This document shows, one piece after another, positions 55,108 through 64,000 of a DNA stretch of 64,000 bases (the first letter of the stretch is position 1; each line of letters opens with the position of its first letter). The notes beneath the pieces are model-generated. The model searched no databases. It saw nothing but the letters and a program-made list of their open reading frames with translations, and had not been told where the DNA came from. Position numbers and translations under genes: made by a program. The DNA comes from Hofstenia miamia (lineage: Eukaryota; Xenacoelomorpha; Acoela). The stretch is taken from assembly GCA_004352715.1 (NCBI GenBank), contig SCFE01000044.1:490485-554484 (forward strand), written 5' to 3'.

Positions 55108-58071
55108 CTAAAAATTTGTTGAAATATGTTTCCAAAAAACGGGCATTTTTATGATGATCTCAAATTCAAACATTTAGTTTCAATGAAACCAAATTAGCAA
55201 TATATATTAGAGCTCGCAATCCCAGAATCCCGTTTAATATTTCAAGTCCCTGGATTCTCTTTTGCAATCGGGCTTCTTATTCAAATACAAAAATCATCTA
55301 TAAAAGATTTAGAATTTTACATTTTCCCTTTAAGTTTTTCCTTATGTAATTTGAAACAATAAAGAGAAATTTTTCGCACATAAAGTCCCGTTTGCAAACA
55401 AATGCCTTGTTTTCAAACAATTAATGGTGTAGTTGAGTTGTGGATAGCGATTCATTCTCTGGAATAGAGGGAATATTTGTCTTCATTGAATCCCAGCTTG
55501 ATGTATTTTTGGAAATGAATCTAGGCATTGCAAAATTGTTTAAAGATTACGAGTCCTATGCGTGTAAAAACCAAGGACGTTAATATACAAACGTCCTTGG
55601 TAATACACACAATTAGAATCTTGGTAATACAATTTTTCGAATGCTTACAAAAGCTAAGCAACAGAGGTTGCTGGGAGGGCTGGATAGTCCAAATAGTTGG
55701 CACTTACTTTTGCATTAAACCTTTTAAAATTTAAGAACTGTAAGCATTGTATAGGAAGGACCTCAGTTGAATCCCTCCAATAATAATATTGTTCCTTAGC
55801 TCCTGATTGCTTATTCTGAAATGAGGCGGCCACAGATAAAATATGTTGCCTATATACAGGTACCTGCTTTCAATATCACAGCGAAATGGTTCATTGTGAT
55901 CAACTTAATGCAAACTTTATGGTATGATACATTTGAAATTATGTCTAAAATTAGGCTAAAATTTGTATATATCGGGATAGGAACATATACTAATGCACAG
56001 ATTAAAGTAAATCCCTAAGCAAGGAAATACTGATAATATATCAAGAACTGTTACGTGAGAAATATTCTTTGAAATATAATTTTTTCAATTTTTACAATAT
56101 AAGGATCTACACAGCGATAGCATACACCTGTTATCATAATTGAACTGCAGATAACAATACAAATTATAGCGATCATTAGTTTAAGGATTTAAAATCTATG
56201 ACCAAGCGTAAATGTATACTGTGCTTTGTTAGTCACATTTCACTTAAACTCTTTTTTGTCTGAGATTATGAATGTTAATAAAAGGAAAGTTCAAATGGAT
56301 AAGCATTCCGGTACTAATTATTGGATTCTAATGCACATAATGTCGACTAGAAATGGCAATTTCATAGTTCCTGGTTCCTACATATAAACGCATTATAGCT
56401 TTATTTAAAATTTATTTTATTAAAGTATTTTACACGCATGAATAATGAGTAATTTTTAATTCGATTAGACGAAATTCAGCTAAATGAATAACCTTTGATT
56501 TAAAGATATTTCTTCTTCATTTTGATTGCCATTGTCGTTAAATGTTGCAGATGAACTATTCAATTGATCTCTAAAAATTTAGTTAAATATGTAATTTCAA
56601 AGCAAAACTAGTATAAAATAATAATCTAGTTGCCCACGTTGTATAGTTTTCTAGTCCTAGCAATGAGTTTACACAATAACAAACAACTTTACTGTTAGGT
56701 GATTTCCTAACTAATAAAAATTATTGTTCAATTTCATTCAGAAAAGTTTATCGCCAGTGCTTTTCCTTTTAGATATTTCTCGATTACATTAATTTTTTCT
56801 TTGGGTTTTATTTTTATTTCTATGTAACGTTCTAGAACCCTTTCTTTAGATACATGTACATGTACAACTATTTTTGTACATTATTTTTTGTTTAGATGTT
56901 TTTCTCAGATAAACATCCAATATTGTAACACTTTTATCGTATCATCACTCTTCGAAGGATTGGATATATTAATTCATGAATAACAATGAATTTCATTCTC
57001 CAAACCTGCATTTGCTTTAAATGTAATAGATATGCATATTTAAATTGCAATGAAATTCAATTTTACTTATTGTTGAGTGCTCACTAAATTTCATCATTTA
57101 AAAGGATAAACAGATTCTCCTCACGTAAAAGAATTTTCCAGAAACCTACTAGAAAATTGGAAAATCTTGAGGCATGGAGAAACATGCCTTAATGGAAAAA
57201 AATTTTGAAAATTTCTAATAAAGCGTATTGACGTGACTGAAATATTTGAAAAAAAATTACTATTTTTCTTTGAAAATTTCGAGCTTTTAAAGAAGATTTA
57301 AATTTCCTCCATACACGTTCATGTAATTTTAAGGTTGCGAATCCATGGTAGCAACAAAGAACTTTGACTGTTTCTTGATATGTGAAAAGATCTAGCAAAT
57401 ACATTGAGGCATGGGTAGGCAATGTCAGAGGTCACAGGGCCTCAATGGGAATTAGAATCAAAAATTAAAAAAAGACTCTCCTCTATCACATTATACTTTC
57501 AGATTGAGAATAGCGTTAGTATTTTTTGAGCTATAACCATTAAAAAAAATTCTAGCATCATAAAAATTTTTCAAAAATCCCCGGACAAATAATGGTTAAA
57601 TATTGAAAGAAAATTGAAATAATGTTGTGAAATCCATATAGGTAGTATAATTCGCAATGATATTCCACTAAGAATATCCAAAATAAGCAGTAAGAGCTAG
57701 CAAGGACATCATTATGCAGGACTCACAGATCTGGACAATGAGTAAAGTTTATTATCCATACTTTTAAATTATTAATCGCAAAATTCATGCCAATTTATTG
57801 AGCTTATATTGATGCTATGTGATATATGGTATTAAAAAATGTATTGTGTTGTGTACAAAACATATGCGTTATATATCTCATTTATGTAAATTTAGAATCA
57901 GAAATATCTTCAACAAAAGACTGTCAAAAGTGTTCGTATATTGAATGCATATAATACCATGATTTAAAGATTAGTTAAGTAGACATGGAATGGAAAATGA
58001 CTAATGTTTATCGCCATTCGATTGGAGAGAGATCGAAGATGTTAAGCAACCAATAAATCAATATCTATGTT
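55108..58071. other. No gene recognised upstream of the channel exons
   Basis: AT-rich. Apart from the short perfect inverted repeat at 55570-55601 nothing is supported. The missing first exon and promoter of the channel gene may lie here or beyond. Confidence 0.4.
55570..55601. repeat. Perfect 12 bp inverted repeat
   Basis: accaaggacgtt and aacgtccttggt are separated by eight bases. As RNA it would be a stable hairpin. No U-tract or gene context suggests a function. Confidence 0.8.
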
Positions 58072-58412
58072 TCGGGTCTGGTCAGGTTGGGTCGGCTTTT
58101 GTAGTAAATTTTTTGGTTGGGTTCGGGTCTATACTGAAGTCATATTGTTACTCTCTAATGGGGAAACTATTGACATATCATTAATAATAATGTATATGCT
58201 CGAGGCATTACACGATTACAGGAATGTCCAACATAGTTTTCAGCCACCTTGAACATTCGAATAACAACTCTGAAAAGTATTGTGAAATTGGTTTCCGATG
58301 GGACCACAAATTGATAATGAATAATGTATTTGCTAAAGCCAAATTTGAAACAAGAAACTGTTATGGTAGATGATTTCTCATTCATACTAAGGGATAACAA
58401 TGGCTAACCCAG
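58072..58412. mobile_element. Possible hAT-type MITE with GGGTCTGG ends
   Basis: Left end tttcgggtctggtcaggttg, and right end whose complement is gttacgggtctgggttagcc. The left side also repeats gggttcgggtct near 58118. G/C-rich iterated ends resemble the MITE at 25755-26234, but no target duplication is clear. Confidence 0.45.
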
Positions 58413-58586
58413 ACCCGTAACGAGGAGTGATTTCTCAGATGGGACCTGAACAAATTTAGGAAAGGCTCAGATTTAAATTTTGTCCTGATATTGATGTCCC
58501 TATTCAGGGTCTTGCACCAATATATTGTAGCAATAAAATTGCAATTACTTTCGTGATGAAAAACTGTTTACAACAATATTTGAAGA

Positions 58587-58657
58587 TGTGATAAAATTTT
58601 ATAGCAAATGATTTGTTTATTTAATAAACAATTCATTTGCTATAAAATTTTATCACA
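58587..58657. repeat. Near-perfect 71 bp palindrome
   Basis: Two 35-base arms (left begins tgtgataaaattttatagca; the right is its complement with a single mismatch) flank one central T at 58622. An internal sub-palindrome ataaaattttat occurs in each arm. Such a sequence can extrude as a cruciform. Confidence 0.95.
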
Positions 58658-59524
58658 TTTTCGAATTATTTATGATAGACTAAGAATTATTAATTTAATA
58701 ATTTTTAGTCAATCATGAAGTAATTCGAAGAGAACTATATTTCTAATTGTCAAGAGTAAAAACCACATATGGCAAATGAAGAAAGTCATATTGTAAAAGT
58801 AATGCAAATTATGAAAGTTTTCTGCTAAAGCAAGCAGAATCTATATTATGCAGATCTCGGCGCAAGACATTCAAGAAAAATATATAGTTTCGTTCTCAAT
58901 TTTGGCGCATGTTTGCAATATATACAATTGCATTGTAACTGATGAATGATGAAGAGCAAATTCTTACAGCAAATACTAAAAAATCATAAAAATAGGTTAC
59001 AGAATATGGATTCTATTTGGTACAAATGATGTGGTTTATGATTTAGAGATATGTGCTGATAAAATGAAATTTTAAATGAAGTCATTGTCAATGCTGATTG
59101 TGAGTGTTTATATATATTCTTCTCAAATTGTTACTCACCATTTATGAATAATTTCAGAACGGAGAAATTATAAACTGTTTGCTGATAACTTCATTTGAAT
59201 TTTATTATTAAGATAGTCAAAATATTGTAACATTTTCCCCAATGGCATGAAAAAGCAAAGTGGAGTGGTTAATTTGTTGCAGAACCCCGTGTGATCGCGA
59301 AATGTTTAGATAATTCAGTTTTCTTAATGTCTAACTACACAGATACTGGTAGCTCAATTCATAGAAGCTCTGGTGGTTGTAGACATGAATACAATAGATA
59401 CACAGAATATGTAAATACCTTGTTTGTTCCTGAAGTCATATAAATTTTGATCCAAAACATCATTCCAAATCTCTTTTCAACTCATTATCAATTAAAGTAA
59501 TCAATTGGGTTTATATACAGAAGG

Positions 59525-59800
59525 GTGTCAGAAAACATAGGAATCGACAAAAAACAACAACAAAAGTTGCTCTCTTTATGGAATTCAAGCGATTCGCTGA
59601 TAAATTTCTTCATCATCTTCTTCCACAAACAATTAAACGAGATAGACCACCCTCGACTAATTTCAATTATGCTCGCAGACGCCTTGCAAGCCCATTTAAC
59701 CTTGTGTCAAATAGAATTTTGCCTGAATTGCATTTTCCAGTAGCTAAACCACATGTGTGCACACAAGTTACCTCCTCTGATTGTCTGTAAGATTGTTTTC
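59525..59800 (+). pseudogene. Possible PIF/Harbinger transposase C-terminal scrap
   Basis: A plus-strand frame holds FNYARRRLASPFNLVSNRI, reminiscent of the FNYRLSRARRxVENAFGILxxRFR motif of PIF/Harbinger nucleases. No other diagnostic motif is present, so this is weak. Confidence 0.3.
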
Positions 59801-60689
59801 AACAAATTCTCTTAAAATGCAGTGAGTGGATCATTATAAAAATAATTCTAGGGTTACCGATTGGTTCAACTTAGATCCCATTAAATTTTCACTTTGATCC
59901 GAATTTACGTCTGTGAGATAGAGCTAATTTCATGCACTTTTAGTAGCTAATATCCATTCATAGGAGGCATATGTCAATCTGTAATATTGAGATTTTCTGA
60001 ATGATGCGTGCAGAAGATTAGATTTGCAATCTAACTAAATTATTGTATTATACTTGGCGAAGGTCTCGGATTTCTCTTGGTAATCGTTCATTTTGCTGAA
60101 TATTGTTAAAAAAAATATCATTGCTATTTGACAATAAATATTAATTCATCAAATCGAAATAGTTCCAAATGACAAGGACATTCTTTAATCATGATCATTT
60201 ACATAAAATCTTCAATCAAGTTCAAAAGATTGAAAATATAATAATTGAAACAAGCTCTAAAATTGCATGTTGTAATTCGGATGTCAAAAGAAGAACTCCG
60301 CAATGAATATATTAGTCTGGCGCTTTGATTATATTACTTTGCAAATCGAATACTATCATCCCCGTATTCATAATTGGCGTCACTGCTGCATTTGGCTGTG
60401 TAAATTATAATATATTAATAAATATGATATCTAAGAAGAAAGAATTTTCCTAAATGGATTATCGCTCTAACTATCTCATTTTTGCAAAATCGCATGCATA
60501 GGGTACATAAAGGAACTAATATTTCTAGTATCTTCACACCTACCACTGGAACACTAAAATGTTGTCTTCTCTTAGATTAAATTTTCCTAATCTACATCAA
60601 TAACGCTTCCTCTAATTCCTTACTAAACCTTATGCCCAGGTAGACTATAATCTCCTGCACGAAAGTAAACTGCATTTTGAGCGCATTTT

Positions 60690-61420
60690 TCAATGCCAAG
60701 TGATCGTAAATGTCATGTGATTGTTTATACAGACAAGGGATTTGTGCTGCATATTTCTTTCTTTCATTTATTGCATTGTAGATTACGTACAGTGATGAAA
60801 TATAAAGGCGTCATCACTCATAATTTGTTGTTATCGAATTTCTCAATTCATAGTAATTATTTTCAAATGGCATTAGAATAGAGAGATTAGAGACTCATCT
60901 GAAACACAATATTGATCATCTTCATTGGTTCATAAGAGAATGGTTGAATAGGGCAAAGGGCGTGATCAGGAAATTCATCAATGTTCGCAGAGGTCCTTTT
61001 CGAAGTTAGAAACGCATTCCCATATGACATTAATACATGTTTGGAACAGTATCCAGGCAAAAAAATTAATACCTTGGTCATTTTTTAATGTACCAGTAGA
61101 ATGGAGCAAAATTCAATGTTTGAACAGTGATCAAAGAATTCTTATCAATAATTTTGCTTTGAATAATCAGCATAGTTTTCACAATCCTGAACTTCAAGGT
61201 TTCCATCATATGAGCTAATGAATACTGGTTGTGGGGGCATGCTGAAATCAAAGCTTATGGCAAACACCCGGGAATTCTTAAACGAGATAAAGATGTGACA
61301 CCACTGCAAAACTGTTTACAACAGATATTTTACACAATGCTATGAGCAATTTGCCTATTTCTCTGAATGCTGTGTTGATGCAGCAAGGAAATGATTTTGA
61401 ACATTTACTGTCGCTCTTAA
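60690..61420 (+). pseudogene. Unidentified coding-like block
   Basis: Consecutive plus-strand segments with protein-like composition: IERLETHLKHNIDHLHWFIR near 60890, VPVEWSKIQCLNSDQRILIN near 61110, EYWLWGHAEIKAYGKHPGIL near 61230 and SNLPISLNAVLMQQGNDFEH near 61350, in shifting frames. They look like a decayed transposon gene but I do not recognise the family. Confidence 0.3.
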
Positions 61421-61544
61421 ATAAACCCCTATATAATTCTTTGAAACAATATATGCTTCATTAATATTTACCATCTTCATTAATATTCAACTTATGCTTG
61501 CAAAAATATTTTTACAATTTGTTACAATTCAATACTATAGATTT

Positions 61545-61965
61545 CACTGCTAGGTGCAAATGCATGTGTCATCTGCATATTGGATTAAATTTTAATGAGT
61601 TATAGAATGCATGTCATTTACTCAAATAGTAAAAAGAAGAGGAACTAGAATTGTTCCTTGAGGCACCCCATTGTAAACCGGCAACTATTCCGAAAAATTT
61701 CGTTTAATGTAACTCTCTGGCATCGTTGATTAAGGTAACTAGATATGAATTGCTTACTACTACAAGAAAATCCTAAGTGAGATAGTTTTTCAATTAGTAT
61801 GTTATAATTAATAGAATCAAAAGCCTTTGAGAGATTTAAGCAAGCTATAGTTACAATTTGTCAGTAGCATTAAATAATGCATCACTTGTGAGCAAAATGT
61901 TAACAGTTTTTGACCGGTAAGAGTTTAAAAATTGTTATAGGATCATAAACATTTCTCAAAACTCC
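61545..61965 (-). pseudogene. LINE reverse transcriptase fragment (family A)
   Basis: Minus strand: DLSKAFDSINYNILIEKLSH (motif A), YLNQRCQRVTLNE, VYNGVPQGTILVPLLFTI (motif B) and NLIQYADDTCICT (catalytic box intact). It shares wording with the family A LINE at 21600-22740 (NGVSQRTILGPLLFSIYV, NLIQYSDDTT) and is a second copy, in the opposite orientation. Confidence 0.8.
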
Positions 61966-62392
61966 CCAAGCTATTTAAAATTAAGACCCCATGGGAGAAT
62001 GCTTGAGGGAAAGCTCGATTTGAGTGTTTTAAGCTTGTGGATTGATTTAATGAAAAGTTAATAAACTACGCCACTGATTTTTAAATTCAGAATTTCCAAT
62101 ATTTATTACCAAACTATGATTGACTTTCTTAAGCTAAATATTTAATACTAAAAGCGCCAGTATTTGCTATTGCCTTTACTTAACCATTTTAATTTCGGGT
62201 CATTTGTCCAATTTATCGGTTCTGTTAACTAACAGAAAACAACGATCTTGCTAAATTACAACATCTTGTAATTTACATAAACAATATTGTTGACTAATTG
62301 TACTTTTTGATTTATTGTCTTTGAAGGGGAGAAAATTAATAATCATATTTACTAGAAGTGAAACTAATATATTGCAATAAATCTATATTGTT

Positions 62393-62429
<37 letters not shown>

Positions 62430-62871
62430 GCTAAATTACGAAAACATACGTAGCATTTGAATTTTCGACCACATCTAGAACTTCTGGGATACTTGAGCTA
62501 AATAAATTTTGTTAGAAAATACTATGTAATGCTGTCAATGGTCAAATAAGTTTTAATAATGTAAAACTGTTTACAATGTACATATTGTGATATTGAAATT
62601 GATTTTGTTTATTGATAGATTGTGAATAATATCAAAGTAAGCCTATGAAAATATTAATTGGCTTACAGTCTAATCTCAGAACTATTAATGTGATTGTAGT
62701 TTTTACGCTTTTCTGTTATCGCCCTTGTATCAACTGCGCTTCGAGCTTACTCAGTTCATTCTAAATATTCTCCAAAATTCCCCAAACTACAAACAACTCA
62801 TGTCCCACTCCACAAACAAGTATATCTAAGTGTTTTTTATAATTGATATGATGCCTGTTTGTACCTTGAAA
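61966..62871. other. Nothing recognised except a (TA)n array
   Basis: AT-rich. A TA run lies at 62394-62424. Near 62068-62078 actacgccactg is the complement of a CAGTGGCGTA-type end seen in some hAT elements, without a partner. Confidence 0.45.
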
Positions 62872-63981
62872 ACATTTATTTTGGAAGAATTGAGTCTAAA
62901 AGTAACATCCATCACAAGTTGATGGAGAAAATCTGAGATTTAAGATATATACTCAAATCAGACAATTAGAATGCGTACAAACACAATTTAGAAATCACTA
63001 CTTTCAATTTACACAAGCAATTTTATATTGTAATTTTAAAATTTTAAATATTCTAATCACACATTGAATAATGAATTATTTTTCATTCTGCGATTTTTTT
63101 AACAACAATACAATAACACTGTTTGCTTTGCTCCTTGACATTTTCAAATATTGCATTTAATATTTCAACATTTGCAAACTGCAGCAACTGTAAGCCTATC
63201 ACGGGCGTATATTATGGGTCCTCATTAATTAATATTTTGCAGCAACACTTGTTTTAAAATTTCTTAACTAATTCAGCACCTGTGAATGTGAAGTGAAATA
63301 GTAATGCACAATTGCATATTTTGTTAACATATATCATACCCCATTTAATCAAATTGTGCCTCCAATGCTGTTCATTCTACTTTCTTATAGAATCGAAATT
63401 ATAGCTGAAAATCAATGCTTTTATTACATTTATTTTGGAAGAATTGAGTCTAAAAGTAACATCCATCACAAGTTGATGGAGAAAATCTGAGATTTAAGAT
63501 ATATACTCAAATCAGACAATTAGAATGCGTACAAACACAATTTAGAAATCACTACTTTCAATTTACACAAGCAATTTTATATTGTAATTTTAAAATTTTA
63601 AATATTCTAATCACACATTGAATAATGAATTATTTTTCATTCTGCGATTTTTTTAACAACAATACAATAACACTGTTTGCTTTGCTCCTTGACATTTTCA
63701 AATATTGCATTTAATATTTCAACATTTGCAAACTGCAGCAACTGTAAGCCTATCACGGGCGTATATTATGGGTCCTCATTAATTAATATTTTGCAGCAAC
63801 ACTTGTTTTAAAATTTCTTAACTAATTCAGCACCTGTGAATGTGAAGTGAAATAGTAATGCACAATTGCATATTTTGTTAACATATATCATACCCCATTT
63901 AATCAAATTGTGCCTCCAATGCTGTTCATTCTACTTTCTTATAGAATCGAAATTATAGTTGAAAATCAATGCTTTTATTAC
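62872..63981. repeat. Tandem duplication, two 554 bp units
   Basis: Bases 62872-63425 are repeated at 63426-63979 (similarity ends at 63981) with a constant offset of 554. The only difference noticed is agctg against agttg near the end. No coding content. Either a very recent tandem duplication or an assembly duplication at the window edge. Confidence 0.95.
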
Positions 63982-64000
63982 AGAAGACGTTTACACTTTT

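Noticed and set aside
58167-58400. Minus-strand frame considered as an upstream channel exon
   Set aside because: No loop or strand motif of the receptor fits; it lies within a MITE candidate.
1-64000. tRNA, rRNA genes and CRISPR arrays
   Set aside because: Looked for by eye on both strands; none could be supported, and CRISPR is not expected in animal DNA.

Overview
This is a window of AT-rich (roughly two-thirds A+T) animal nuclear DNA: spliced genes with GT-AG introns, (TA)n arrays, several N gaps, and dense, mostly decayed transposable elements. A nuclear copy of mitochondrial cox1 reads best with TGA=Trp and ATA=Met, so an invertebrate is likely; its cox1 residues look somewhat arthropod-like, but I would not name a clade with confidence.

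Three host genes can be supported. (1) A PRCC homologue, intronless in this window, on + at 2089-3102. (2) A NUDT2-type diadenosine tetraphosphatase on + with three coding exons (9056-9155, 9470-9575, 20713-20935); its second intron is 11.1 kb and packed with mobile DNA. (3) An anion-type Cys-loop ligand-gated channel subunit on -, from at least 55107 down to 29817, reconstructed here from seven exons that join in frame to about 422 residues. Its internal exons of 68, 221 and 83 bp match the classic vertebrate GABA-A receptor exon sizes. Its introns are strongly bimodal: 45, 37 and 41 bp against 6.2, 8.2 and 9.5 kb. The first exon (signal peptide) was not found.

Layout: 1-1.3 kb non-autonomous TIR element; 2.1-3.1 kb PRCC; 3.2-8 kb decayed LINE with a 2A-like remnant and a gap artefact; 9-21 kb NUDT2, whose long intron holds a MITE, a mariner-type (DD37D) element, two near-identical Penelope-like copies with hammerhead-ribozyme-like 3' ends, a hAT remnant and a LINE endonuclease remnant; 21.2-29 kb a four-level nest (LINE, short LINE tail, 5.6 kb TIR element, 480 bp hAT MITE); 29.8-55.1 kb the channel gene, whose introns hold a Tc1-like DD34E element, an RT-RNase H retroelement, a 3 kb LINE, a mariner, a hAT transposase and a cox1 NUMT beside a splice site; 55-64 kb mostly non-coding with a 71 bp near-perfect palindrome, a MITE, transposase and LINE scraps, and a 554 bp tandem duplication.

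The host genes have no evident functional link to one another. The recurring theme is host genes kept intact while introns absorb nested transposons, many of them sitting on or beside (TA)n arrays.
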